From Kaistia hirudinis (lineage in GTDB: Bacteria > Pseudomonadota > Alphaproteobacteria > Rhizobiales > Kaistiaceae): DNA of 64,000 nt. Made by a program: the position numbers and the translations under genes. Below the pieces are notes generated by a model that saw only the letters and a program-made list of their open reading frames with translations, had not been told where the DNA came from and did not search any database. Below are positions 21,717 to 30,905 of the stretch, piece by piece; position 1 is the first letter of the stretch; each line of letters opens with the position of its first letter. The DNA lies in the NCBI RefSeq assembly GCF_014196455.1, contig NZ_JACIDS010000001.1, forward strand, positions 248,001 through 312,000. The letters are read 5' to 3'.

Positions 21717-22899
21717 GTATGTCGTGGTCCAACCCTCGGGCGCGATCGTGTTTCGCCTGGACTACCGGCTGAACGGCCGCCGGGAGACGTTGACGCTGGG
21801 GCGCTACGGTCCCGCTGGGCTTTCCCTGGCTCGGGCGCGTGAGAAGGTGGTCGATGCCCGCCGGGCCATTTCGGAAGGCCGCTCGCCGGCGCAGGAGAAG
21901 CAGCGCGAGAAGCGCCGCCTCCAGGAGGCCAAGAGCTTCGGCCAGTTCGGTGAGCGCTGGCTTCAGGAAGCGCGAATGGCGGACAGCACGCGCGCCATGC
22001 GTCGATCAATCTTCGAGCGCGACATTCTTCCAGCGTTTCGCAACCGGCTGCTGCCGGAGATCCTGCCGGAGGATTTGCGCGGGCTGTGCGCGAAGGTGAA
22101 GGAGCGTGGAGCTCCGGCAACGGCGGTCCACGTCAGGGACATCGTGAAGCTCGTGTTCGCCTTCGCTATCCTGCACGGCGAGAAGGTCGCTAATCCGGCT
22201 GACGAAGTTGGCCCGGCGTCGATCGCGACCTTCGTGCCGAAGGACCGATCCCTGTCTCCGGCGGAGATCCGCATCATGCTCGGCCAGATCGAGCATGTGG
22301 CGACGCTGCCGACGATTCGGCTCGGGATAAAGCTGATCCTGCTGTCGATGGTACGAAAGAGTGAATTGCAGGACGCGGTTTGGGATGAGGTCGATTTCGA
22401 GAACGCCGTCTGGTCGATTCCCAAGGAGCGAATGAAGCGCTCGAAAGCGCACAACGTCTATCTGTCTCAGCAGATGCTCGACATCTTCATCGCTCTCAAG
22501 ACCTGCGCCGGCAATTCCAAATACGTCCTGCCGTCGCGCTATGACGCCGACGCGCCTATGTCGCGGGCGACGTTCAACCGGATCACCACGGCGGTGGTGG
22601 AGCGGGCCAAGAAGGAAGGGCTGCCGCTGGAGTCCTTTACGGTTCACGATCTCCGGCGCACCGGCTCGACCCTGCTGAACGAGCTGGGCTTCAACAGCGA
22701 CTGGATCGAGAAGTGTCTGGCGCATGAGGACGGGCGATCCTCACGGGGCATCTACAACAAGGCGGAATACGAGCATCAGCGCCGGCATATGATGCAGGAA
22801 TGGTCCAACCTGGTCGACGCCTGGGTTGCCGGCCAAAAATACACGCCGACCCTCTATCCGCCGACGATGGACCTGCTTACGCCCGAGCCGGATGTTTGA
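21643..22899 (+). CDS. Tyrosine-type site-specific integrase
   Basis: A 418-residue integrase of the P4-like group. The N-terminal arm-binding domain (DUF4102 type) reads LTDAAIKALKPKDKLYKIVD and YRLNGRRETLTLGRYGPAGL; the SAM-like core-binding domain follows at about 95-180; the catalytic domain shows Arg238 (SMVRKSEL), HDLRR at 335-339, His361 (CLAHEDGRSS) and the nucleophile Tyr371 (GIYNKAEY). All catalytic residues are present, so it should be active. The ATG at 21643 follows ggaggg better than the GTG at 21637. Its position beside guaA points to guaA as its target. Confidence 0.93.
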   Translation: MLTDAAIKALKPKDKLYKIVDRDGMYVVVQPSGAIVFRLDYRLNGRRETLTLGRYGPAGLSLARAREKVVDARRAISEGRSPAQEKQREKRRLQEAKSFGQFGERWLQEARMADSTRAMRRSIFERDILPAFRNRLLPEILPEDLRGLCAKVKERGAPATAVHVRDIVKLVFAFAILHGEKVANPADEVGPASIATFVPKDRSLSPAEIRIMLGQIEHVATLPTIRLGIKLILLSMVRKSELQDAVWDEVDFENAVWSIPKERMKRSKAHNVYLSQQMLDIFIALKTCAGNSKYVLPSRYDADAPMSRATFNRITTAVVERAKKEGLPLESFTVHDLRRTGSTLLNELGFNSDWIEKCLAHEDGRSSRGIYNKAEYEHQRRHMMQEWSNLVDAWVAGQKYTPTLYPPTMDLLTPEPDV

Positions 22900-23161
22900 T
22901 GGGGCGGGTCTTGCGGAGCTGGACGTCCGGAATGGGCGCGCGCTTCACCGCCTTGGCGCGTGAAGCTCGGCGCCGTTCTTCTAACCAGGCTTCGACCTCG
23001 GACAGATCCCAGACCACGCAGCGGGACGTGAGATAGAAGCGCTGGGGAAATTCGCCGCGCTGTTCCATGTCATAGATCGTGGTGTCGGCGAGAGGGACCA
23101 TTTCCCGGAGTTCATGCCGCCGGATGGTCCGCGTCACGGCAGTTTGTGCCTGTGGCTTCAT
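22877..23161 (-). CDS. AlpA-like helix-turn-helix regulator
   Basis: A 94-residue protein with an AlpA/MerR-type HTH: RRHELREMVPLADTTIYDME, then RGEFPQRFYLTSRCVVWDLS and EVEAWLEERRRAS, the standard AlpA pattern (regulators of island integrases in P4-like elements), followed by a basic tail (KAVKRAPIPDVQLRK). It converges on the integrase gene and overlaps its 3' end by 23 bases. Probable role: controlling integrase expression or excision directionality of the island. The 144 bases to the next gene are empty. Confidence 0.82.
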   Translation of the reverse strand: MKPQAQTAVTRTIRRHELREMVPLADTTIYDMEQRGEFPQRFYLTSRCVVWDLSEVEAWLEERRRASRAKAVKRAPIPDVQLRKTRPIKHPARA

Positions 23162-23305
23162 CTGAAAGTCCTTCTTCCATCTGCTTGGATGGATAGAAGG
23201 CGATAGACGACGCTGAATGGAAGCTAGAATTGATGGTAGTAGAACTGCATCGCGTTCTAGCGTGCAAATCGGACGGGTAGCGCTTGATCCCGCGTTCTCG
23301 TCAAT

Positions 23306-24067
23306 TCAGGCGGGGTGGATGATCTTGGTTTCAATTAATGCGTGCAGGTGGTCACGCAAACGGGACGGGATATGACCGCCAACGACGAGGACGCCTGCTT
23401 CCATGTTTTTTTCGAGCGCATGGCCGGTCAGATTCGCGCTCGTCAGGAAAGCCATGGCATCGTCGGCGACGGCGACCTTCGCGTGAACCCGGCCGTTGGT
23501 GAAAGGGTGTGGGCGATCCGTCCAGGCATACAATTTGGCTGATGGAACGGCGCCTCTCATCGTCGCTACCGGATCGACGAGGAGGCTACCGCCCTGGGTC
23601 AGGGAGGCCTCGACGAGAATCCTCACCTCGACTCCTCGAAGGGCCGCTGCGTTGATCGCGGCTATGACCGAGGGAACGTCATAGGCAACGAAGCTTACGA
23701 TGAAGAGCTCTTTGGTAGCCTGCTGGATGACATCCAGAAGCACCTGTTCGGTACGGCGCGGCGCGACGAATGGTGTCATTGGCCCGGTCCAGACCAATTC
23801 GACGGCGCAGTCTCGTTGCGTGCGCTCTCGAGCATGGGCGGCGCCCATCAGCATCCCAGCGACGAGCTCTCCTGATAACTTCGCGGCCTGCCACGTCCCG
23901 ATGAGCGACGCCAATGCCGCCCGGGCTGCCGGCGTACCGACGACTTTTTGGAGGTCTTGTTCTCGCCCCGGCGGCAGACCGTCTCGCAGCCGTGACGCTA
24001 TCGCGTCGATTTTCGAGGGCGGCAGCAAGGCCACGAGTTCGGTGACTGCATCCAGGAGCGGTTCCAT
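23306..24067 (-). CDS. drmC: DISARM protein DrmC (phospholipase D-like)
   Basis: A 253-residue protein of the phospholipase D superfamily. Seen: TKELFIVSFVAYDVPSVIAA, RGVEVRILVEASLTQGGSL and one complete HKD motif in GRVHAKVAVADDAMAFLTSA, followed by NLTGHALEKNMEAGVLV. DrmC is one of three genes (drmABC) shared by all DISARM phage-defence systems; it was reported as dispensable for protection in one system. It is the last gene of this operon. The start at 24067 shares one base with the drmB stop (TGATG). Confidence 0.87.
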   Translation of the reverse strand: MEPLLDAVTELVALLPPSKIDAIASRLRDGLPPGREQDLQKVVGTPAARAALASLIGTWQAAKLSGELVAGMLMGAAHARERTQRDCAVELVWTGPMTPFVAPRRTEQVLLDVIQQATKELFIVSFVAYDVPSVIAAINAAALRGVEVRILVEASLTQGGSLLVDPVATMRGAVPSAKLYAWTDRPHPFTNGRVHAKVAVADDAMAFLTSANLTGHALEKNMEAGVLVVGGHIPSRLRDHLHALIETKIIHPA

Positions 24068-25908
24068 CAGCTCCCCCGGAAGAACGCGGCGTTTGGATTT
24101 TCGAGCGTCGGAACCACCAACGCACGGTCCAAATGCCGATTTCCCCGTTCGCAAGACGTTTCCGACACGAAGGAGCAAGCGTGGCAAGCGGCTCCATGCA
24201 GCGATTGATCTTTACTGGGATCGTGTTCGGAGCACAGGGGATCGGAGGCGCAGACATGCGCTCGATCCAGTGCCTGGCGAAGCAGCCTTCCGAGATTTTC
24301 GGGCTTGCCCAATTCAACGAGACCACCGAGCGTTCCATCGGAATCGGCCGCCGCCGTGTAGATCAGGAAGCCGGCCTGGTCCTTCCCTCCTTCCACCTCC
24401 GCGTATATCCGTTCGCGGATGCTGGCGGCATTGTACCCACATTCGAGGGCCAACTCCCTGACCAGCATATGCGCCAGGGTATGGAGCATGACGTATCGCG
24501 CTCCGGGATAGCCCTCTCGCGGATCGAGATTCCGCTTTTGACGCCATCCACGATGACCAACGCGCAAGCGCGCATCGACCTCTTTGACCGCATCCTCATC
24601 GGCCCAGGCTTTCAGAGCATTGGCATCGAAGCGGATGAAAATGCCTTCGCCGTGAACCTGCGTCGCCGGCGCCCAATCGGGAGCCGAACGCCCCAGCGGA
24701 GCGCGAGGCGCCGCATCGTCACCCGATCCTTCGTCCGGGGACTCGACGCGGGTGAAACCGAGCAAGGCATTCACCTCGCGCAGCCGCTCCAGAAGCAGGA
24801 CGCGCGTGATCGCGGTCTCGAAGCCTTTCGGAACCCCGACCTTTTTGCTCATGAAATGCGGGTAGTCGGTCGGCGGATCGTCGGCCGTAAGAACTTGCCA
24901 CTCCGGCTCCTTGAGGTCGCTCGGGCCGATGTCCGCGCCTCCGTTCCGGTGGGCTTCGATGGCGGCCCAAATCTGCTCGCTGGTGAACTGCTCGATGCCG
25001 GGGAGCTGAGCCGTTTTCTTCAGCGTCTTGACCACGAAACCGACCTCATCGGCCGAGGAAACGTCCTCGAAGAAGGTCCAGCCGTCGCCGACGAGCTGCG
25101 CCAAGGGGCTGCCCGTTTGAGGAATGGCGAGGACCGACAACGTGACTGGGAACCAGCCATTGGTCGCGCCGAGCAGGATCGCCCGCGGATCTTCAGGGCA
25201 GTCATCGTCGAAACGATCGATGTGGGGATGCCGCCCGCGACATGCTGGCAGGTTGTCTCTACCGGCCTGACCGAAGGCTTGGGCCATGTTCTTCGATGCG
25301 CCACAAGCATCGCATTTGACCCAGAGATTCTCGGTTTGCAGCGATGCGCCGCTTTCGAAGAACCGCAGCGTCCCACGGCAATTGGATGGGCCACCGTGAA
25401 CGAACCAATGCCACGAGAAATCGTCCAAGTGTCCTGCGCGGCAGGCCATCAGGAAACGAGCCGGCACGGCATCGGCGTCTCGGGCTTTTTGATCGTTGTT
25501 CGATCCGCGACATCCCTCATGGACAAAGCGCGTCAATTCCGGCCGGTAGCGGTTTTCTTTCAGCTTGAACAAGCCGGCGTCGAACGGCGACAGCAAACCG
25601 CATTTCACGCAACGCAGCCATCGGGGAAACGGCTTCACCGGAACACCGATCAGCGCTGCGGGCGAAAACGGATCGACGACATCCCGGTCGCCGAGCGGCG
25701 GCATACGCAGAGATTCCACTTGGGGGCCGAGAACGCTTCGGACGTTCGCCAGCAGCCGCGCCTCCTGGATGGGCTGGCATCGATCCCTTTCCCAGCGATC
25801 GATACCCATGGTGACGACCGAGAGGTTGGGTAGATCGATCAAAGCGCCGGGGCCGTAAGTCCACAAAAGCTGGCTTGGACGGATTTCGCCTACGGGCGTT
25901 TTGCTCAT
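24067..25908 (-). CDS. drmB: DISARM protein DrmB (DUF1998)
   Basis: A 613-residue protein. The N-terminus PVGEIRPSQLLWTYGPGALI is characteristic of DrmB. The C-terminal DUF1998 domain starts near HTLAHMLVRELALECGYNAA (about residue 470) and contains a possible metal site (CASDPLC ... HGAACHACSF ... SCERGNRHLD), as in DUF1998 proteins that work with DUF1998-type helicases. In DISARM, DrmA and DrmB form a complex that binds DNA and acts against unmethylated phage DNA. Four bases overlap drmA (ATGA) and one base overlaps drmC. Confidence 0.92.
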   Translation of the reverse strand: MSKTPVGEIRPSQLLWTYGPGALIDLPNLSVVTMGIDRWERDRCQPIQEARLLANVRSVLGPQVESLRMPPLGDRDVVDPFSPAALIGVPVKPFPRWLRCVKCGLLSPFDAGLFKLKENRYRPELTRFVHEGCRGSNNDQKARDADAVPARFLMACRAGHLDDFSWHWFVHGGPSNCRGTLRFFESGASLQTENLWVKCDACGASKNMAQAFGQAGRDNLPACRGRHPHIDRFDDDCPEDPRAILLGATNGWFPVTLSVLAIPQTGSPLAQLVGDGWTFFEDVSSADEVGFVVKTLKKTAQLPGIEQFTSEQIWAAIEAHRNGGADIGPSDLKEPEWQVLTADDPPTDYPHFMSKKVGVPKGFETAITRVLLLERLREVNALLGFTRVESPDEGSGDDAAPRAPLGRSAPDWAPATQVHGEGIFIRFDANALKAWADEDAVKEVDARLRVGHRGWRQKRNLDPREGYPGARYVMLHTLAHMLVRELALECGYNAASIRERIYAEVEGGKDQAGFLIYTAAADSDGTLGGLVELGKPENLGRLLRQALDRAHVCASDPLCSEHDPSKDQSLHGAACHACSFVSETSCERGNRHLDRALVVPTLENPNAAFFRGS

Positions 25909-28900
25909 GCTTCACCCCCATCGGCCGGAGCGACGCGGGCTCGCCATGCAGGATCATTCGTCGAGCGCGAGTCTTCCATCACCAACCTCACGCCGGGCTC
26001 GACCTCCCGCATCGACATCGGAACGGTCCAATCCGTCCAAGGCTTCACGCCCGGCGTTTCCAGCAGGGGATAGGCCGTCGGGCCAGCCCCGTATTTCTGA
26101 TAGACGAGCGTGCGACCTCCGACGCCGGCCTCTTTGGCCCAATCGTCGGCGCGATGCTTCAGCTCTTGTTCGGTGAGCGCCTTCTTCGCCGAGTCCTCCG
26201 TGACCTCCCAGGTTCGTTCGGACACGAGGCCGATCGTCGTCGTCATCTCCGGCCGACTCGGGCTGTTCATCGCGCCCGCGCCCGTATTCGGCGCGAAGGG
26301 ATCGTAGGTATTCCGCATGATCGACAGCATGGCCCCCGTGAGGCCGCGATCCAGCGCTCGCGGAGAGAATGGCGTCACGGATTGAGCTTCGACGTGTTGA
26401 TAGAAGGTCGCGTGGTAGTGCTCGAACGTCTCGTAGTGGGAGAGGTCGCGCGGGCGTGCCCAGGTGAGCACGGTGGCGACCAAGCCCGGCGGCGAGCGCC
26501 CGACGCGACTGGTTGCCTGGATATACTCCGCCGTTCCTTTCGGCTGGCCATTGACGACCATCACGCCGAGACGGTTCACGTCCACCCCGACCGACAGCAT
26601 GTTGGTGGCCAAGACGACGTCGATCGGGCGCGGATCGCCGGGAGCCCGGTTCTCGACCCATACGCCCGTCTTGGGGTCGAGCGACCCATTGAACGGTATT
26701 TCGAGCTGATCGAGGTAGCGCGGGATGTCGTGGCTGGAGACGCGAGAGGTGAGTTCCCGGACGTCATCGACGCGACGTTGCGACAGCCCCGGGCGATCGA
26801 CCAAGCTCATGTTCACGCGGAAAGAGCGGGTTTGCACGTCGTCCTCGGCGAGGCGTTTCATTCCGCCCAACTCGCGTAGTGAATTGAAGTAACCGACGAG
26901 CGTCAGGTAGGGGTCGGCGACCGGACCGAAGCGATCGAAGAGGGCTTGTGCGGCGGTGAGGAAGGCCGTGTAGGTTCGGATCAAAACGGCGGGCCGGGAA
27001 CTGCCGGGCGCGCAGATACCCATGTAGCGGCGGCCAGGCTTCTCATCGATGGCGCGCTGAACCGAAAAGAAATTGTCCTCGACGTCGAGGCCGGTGGGCG
27101 GAAAGACCGATATGCGCCGCATGAATACATTGCGCACCTGATCTTCGGCACGTCGAACGGTCGCGGTCGATGCAACGACCTTCGGCCGAACTTTCGTGTC
27201 GCCGAGAAGCCAAGAACTCAGCTCGTCGACGGCGCTCTCGTAGAGGCCGACCATGGTGCCGAGCGGCCCGCTGATGAGGTGAAACTCGTCCTGGATGATG
27301 AGATCGGGAGGCCGGACGGCGGCGCGCACCGGCTTCACCCTCGCGGCGGAATGAGCGCCACGCGCGCGATGCCCGGTGCCGCAATCGTGTCCCGGCCAGA
27401 GTAAGCCGTGACGCTCGCATTCTTCATCGACCCGGCCGAAAAGAGTTCGTACCTCCGGCCGCCAGGCCATCATGGCGAACTTGTCGACGGTGGCGATCAT
27501 CATGGTCGGCGGGCGATGATAGATTTCCTCGTCGACCACCTTTACGGGCAGGCCGGGATGCGGGCGGCCGCTGGAGCCGGCCCGCGAAAATTCGCAGGCG
27601 CCGAGTTTGTCGCCGCAATGGATGAGGGTTCGGCCGACTATCCGGTCGACCTCGATGTCGCGGCCCGCCGAGATTTCGGAACCGCACCAGGGGCAGCTCG
27701 TCAATTGCGCCGGCGAAGCGATACCGGATCTGTTCCGATCGCCGTTCCGTAGCGCCTCGATCGCTTGGTGGGCATCATCGGTTCGGCCCGGCGTCACCCG
27801 ATTGCCAACCCACAGCCCCAGCGAGAAGGGCTCCTTGCCCCAGAGCTTCTCGTCGGCGCGACGGATCACTTCCATTGCGCATAAGAGGGCCGCAGCGCGC
27901 TGAAACTGTTGCAGGGTCAGCAGGCGCAGCGTGTACCGCATGATGACGGCCAGACCACGGGAGGCATCGAGGCCGCCGAGGTCGTCCTTCAATCGGCGCA
28001 TCGCCATGGCGAAGGCCGCCACGCCCAAATAGGCTTCGGTCTTGCCGCCGCCCGTCGGGAACCAGAGGAGATCGGCGAAGGCTTCCGCAGGCTTCGTCCG
28101 ATCGAGATGCGCCGGATCGGCGAGGGACGGCACCGACAACAGGAGGAAGGCTAACTGGAACGGGCGCCAAGACCGATTCCTCGGGATGTCGACCTGCGCG
28201 ACGTCGGCCGTCTCGCCGCGCCTGCGTTTGAGCGCATAGAGGCTCCGCACACGCTGGAGCGCCATCGACCTGTTGGCGAAGCGGAACGCCGATAGCGCCG
28301 CACCGTCGGAAAAGAGCGTGTCCATTCCCTCGCGCAGGCGGCGCAAGGTCTCTTCGCAGCGGGCGATCACGTCCTGCCCAGGATCATCGAAACCCGTGAT
28401 CTCGGCTTTCAGCCGCGTCCTCTGTTCACCGATCCAGACGGCATAGTCGTCGACCAGGCACGACAGGGCATCGCGCAATTGCTGCGGCTCCATCTCCGCG
28501 AGGCGGCCCATGTCGAGCCACCCTTCATTGACCATCAGGCGCATGGCCGGGCGGTCGTCCGGGTCGAGGCCCGGCGTTTCGGTGACGGCGACCTCATAGC
28601 GCGGGATGATTTCCGTGCGGAGGTGTGAAGCCTTCGCGGAATCACCCGGCGTCGCGTCGGCATGGACGGAGACGCCGTGGCCCACGGCGAACTCCAGCCG
28701 GTTACGATAGATCAGGGCTAGGCGATCGCGCTCCGGGTCATCGACGACGATTTCGTTGGAAGGGCGCCGTCTGAAGATCGACGGATCTGCCGCGCTTTCC
28801 GGCGCGGCCACAGAGATTTCCGGCTGAAATAGCCAAGCGCGATCCTTGTTGTCGTCGGGCTCCAGTTGGCCGTTCACGAGGAACAGGGTGACGAGGCGCT

Positions 28901-29885
28901 CCCCTTGGGCGTTCGTTCGGATCGTCCCTTGAAGCCGGACTTCGGGCTGGTCCCGATCCGGCGTCGCGGGGCGTATCGGCCCGTCCTTCAGCGGCAGGGA
29001 AACCACCCCACCGCACGGGATGCGCCGCCACACCCTGACCTTGGTTTCCTCCTCCCGGCCGGTTGCCCGGTTCTTGCGGGTCTTGATGACATCGTGCTCA
29101 TCGCTCGGGACGCGCTCGTAGCGTCCCCAACGGACATCAGCGGCCAGCGACTCCATGCCCGGCGCGACGCAGAAGGTGAGCCCCATGCTCGACGGCATGA
29201 GCGACTGATTGTTCGTGGTGTCAATTTCGTCGAGGGCGTCGTCTTCCGGCTCCACCCGACCGGAGACGCTGGCGAACTCGGCGCCGGGTTCGTGGACGGG
29301 CGCCGCCCGCTCATCCTCGATGTCGCGAATTTCATCCGCGCCGGCCGCAGGCTCGATGGCGACGGTATCCGTGTCGCCCGGCCGTCGAGGCGCGAGCTTG
29401 CCGACAAGGTAGCGGTCACGGACGCTCATGTCCTTGATAAGCTCGTGCGGCCCGCCGGCCGGGCCGAGAAGATCGTCGCGGACGGCTATTTCGAGCAGAT
29501 CGCGCACATAGGCGACGTCCTGGACGAGCGGAACATCGGCGATCGAAATGCCGTCCAGTGCGAAAATGCCCGTCAGATCTTCCGGCCGGAGCCGCGCGAT
29601 CGGGCCGGTCGGCAGCGTCAAGCCGAGGCCGGACACAGTGCCCGACGCGCGGAACGTATGCACATGATCGAAATAGATCGTAGTGGTGTCGAGATCACCG
29701 CGGATACGCAAAATCCGTCCGGCCCATGTCAGCGTGCCATCGGCTTCGGCAGCGACGATCCAGTGCCCTTCATCGACCGCCGAAAAGGTCGAACGCTCGC
29801 CGTTCAATCGAGCTACGCAAGGGCCGAGCCTAGTCGGTTCTTTGGCCAGCCAACTCTGCACGTCTGGATCAGTGGTCAAGGTCAT
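25905..29885 (-). CDS. drmA: DISARM helicase DrmA
   Basis: A 1326-residue superfamily 2 helicase. The P-loop is LLWFPTGGGKTEAYLGVAAF (GGGKT around 612-616), the DExH box is PDLIIQDEFHLISGPLG (around 865), and motif VI is EYIQATSRVGRSPPGL (around 1125). Between P-loop and DExH lies a Cys cluster (CPWCGSEI ... CGDKLGACEF) that could bind zinc. The first 500 residues carry a long variable region. DrmA is the motor of the DrmAB complex and the best marker of DISARM. The gene begins 21 bases after the upstream methyltransferase-like gene and overlaps drmB by four bases. Confidence 0.94.
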   Translation of the reverse strand: MTLTTDPDVQSWLAKEPTRLGPCVARLNGERSTFSAVDEGHWIVAAEADGTLTWAGRILRIRGDLDTTTIYFDHVHTFRASGTVSGLGLTLPTGPIARLRPEDLTGIFALDGISIADVPLVQDVAYVRDLLEIAVRDDLLGPAGGPHELIKDMSVRDRYLVGKLAPRRPGDTDTVAIEPAAGADEIRDIEDERAAPVHEPGAEFASVSGRVEPEDDALDEIDTTNNQSLMPSSMGLTFCVAPGMESLAADVRWGRYERVPSDEHDVIKTRKNRATGREEETKVRVWRRIPCGGVVSLPLKDGPIRPATPDRDQPEVRLQGTIRTNAQGERLVTLFLVNGQLEPDDNKDRAWLFQPEISVAAPESAADPSIFRRRPSNEIVVDDPERDRLALIYRNRLEFAVGHGVSVHADATPGDSAKASHLRTEIIPRYEVAVTETPGLDPDDRPAMRLMVNEGWLDMGRLAEMEPQQLRDALSCLVDDYAVWIGEQRTRLKAEITGFDDPGQDVIARCEETLRRLREGMDTLFSDGAALSAFRFANRSMALQRVRSLYALKRRRGETADVAQVDIPRNRSWRPFQLAFLLLSVPSLADPAHLDRTKPAEAFADLLWFPTGGGKTEAYLGVAAFAMAMRRLKDDLGGLDASRGLAVIMRYTLRLLTLQQFQRAAALLCAMEVIRRADEKLWGKEPFSLGLWVGNRVTPGRTDDAHQAIEALRNGDRNRSGIASPAQLTSCPWCGSEISAGRDIEVDRIVGRTLIHCGDKLGACEFSRAGSSGRPHPGLPVKVVDEEIYHRPPTMMIATVDKFAMMAWRPEVRTLFGRVDEECERHGLLWPGHDCGTGHRARGAHSAARVKPVRAAVRPPDLIIQDEFHLISGPLGTMVGLYESAVDELSSWLLGDTKVRPKVVASTATVRRAEDQVRNVFMRRISVFPPTGLDVEDNFFSVQRAIDEKPGRRYMGICAPGSSRPAVLIRTYTAFLTAAQALFDRFGPVADPYLTLVGYFNSLRELGGMKRLAEDDVQTRSFRVNMSLVDRPGLSQRRVDDVRELTSRVSSHDIPRYLDQLEIPFNGSLDPKTGVWVENRAPGDPRPIDVVLATNMLSVGVDVNRLGVMVVNGQPKGTAEYIQATSRVGRSPPGLVATVLTWARPRDLSHYETFEHYHATFYQHVEAQSVTPFSPRALDRGLTGAMLSIMRNTYDPFAPNTGAGAMNSPSRPEMTTTIGLVSERTWEVTEDSAKKALTEQELKHRADDWAKEAGVGGRTLVYQKYGAGPTAYPLLETPGVKPWTDWTVPMSMREVEPGVRLVMEDSRSTNDPAWRARVAPADGGEA

Positions 29886-29906
29886 GCGTCGCCCCCGAAT
29901 GAATCT

Positions 29907-30902
29907 CTACAGCTCGACGCGCGAGAAGTGTGGATAGATGCGGTAGAATTTCTTGAAGACCGTGATGGGATCTTCGCCCATGTCGGATTTGGGTAGTTTG
30001 AAGGCCATCTTCGCCCCAACTTCGTCGTTCGACTCCATCGTCAATCGCTCCAGCGTCGAAAGGGCGGGCAGGTCGAGACGATGGGGGGCATCCGGCGTGG
30101 AATTGAATTCCCACCCCTTCACGAGATCTCCAACAACGGCATCATCGGCAGCGCAAACTACGAGTGCTGCCGTCACCATTGCTTGGCCGTCTTTGTAGTA
30201 CGTGGCCAGCGCCCACACGATCTGCCGATCACGGAAGTTGAGCGCTTCCTTTTCGACCGCCAGCTTGAGAACGCGGAGCACGCTAAAGCCGAAGCGCTTT
30301 TGCGTCATATCCTCAGCGGATAGCCCACTCGGGAAGAGCTGCCCAACCCGCTCCTTGAAACGAGCAAGTCGCCATTCCTGTACGGTTGGCTTTTCCTTGC
30401 GATCGCCCGAGGCCGCACCGTCAATCTCGACAGAGACCTCATTGGCCTCCGGCTTCCCGAGAGACTCAGGGTTTGCGTTGAGCGTTACCCGAAGCACGCT
30501 GCCGAGCGGAACGGCGCCGATCGTCCGCGCGAAGCGTTCGATCTGCGTGGTGATGCCCCTCGGCTCGGTGTAGTCGAACCACACGATCGCGGGCACCTCG
30601 AAATCGATCCCGTCCAGGTAATCTTCGAGCGTTTTATGGACGCATTCGATCGACGCGACCGGGCGATTGAAGAGCTGGCGCTTGTGGACTTCCTCCTCGG
30701 TCTCGACGCAGGTCATCCGTTCGAGGCCGAGCCGGGCATGGACCAATCTGAAGTCTTCCAGAAAGGGGCCGCCGAGACCGACATAGTGGTATTTCTCCAG
30801 CGATAACGCTGGAGCCAACCGCATCAGTAGTGAGAGGAACAGTTCCCGATCGACGGCCTTGTTGGGCCTCAGCCGGTAGGGAAGCGAAGATCCGGCGCTC
30901 AT
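29907..30902 (-). CDS. Putative SAM-dependent methyltransferase in the DISARM operon
   Basis: A 331-residue protein not among the classical DISARM subunits. The N-terminal half looks like a Rossmann-type methyltransferase: PYRLRPNKAVDRELFLSLL, YHYVGLGGPFLEDFRLVHAR (glycine-rich turn after a beta strand, about 39-57), MTCVETEEEVHKRQLF (acidic end of strand 2) and VWFDYTEPRG (108-116) where a catalytic or SAM-contact motif would stand. It resembles the proteins filed as putative O-methyltransferase in defence loci, but I recognise it only by pattern. It starts three bases after the GHKL ATPase stop, so the two are probably one functional module. Confidence 0.55.
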   Translation of the reverse strand: MSAGSSLPYRLRPNKAVDRELFLSLLMRLAPALSLEKYHYVGLGGPFLEDFRLVHARLGLERMTCVETEEEVHKRQLFNRPVASIECVHKTLEDYLDGIDFEVPAIVWFDYTEPRGITTQIERFARTIGAVPLGSVLRVTLNANPESLGKPEANEVSVEIDGAASGDRKEKPTVQEWRLARFKERVGQLFPSGLSAEDMTQKRFGFSVLRVLKLAVEKEALNFRDRQIVWALATYYKDGQAMVTAALVVCAADDAVVGDLVKGWEFNSTPDAPHRLDLPALSTLERLTMESNDEVGAKMAFKLPKSDMGEDPITVFKKFYRIYPHFSRVEL

Positions 30903-30905
30903 GTC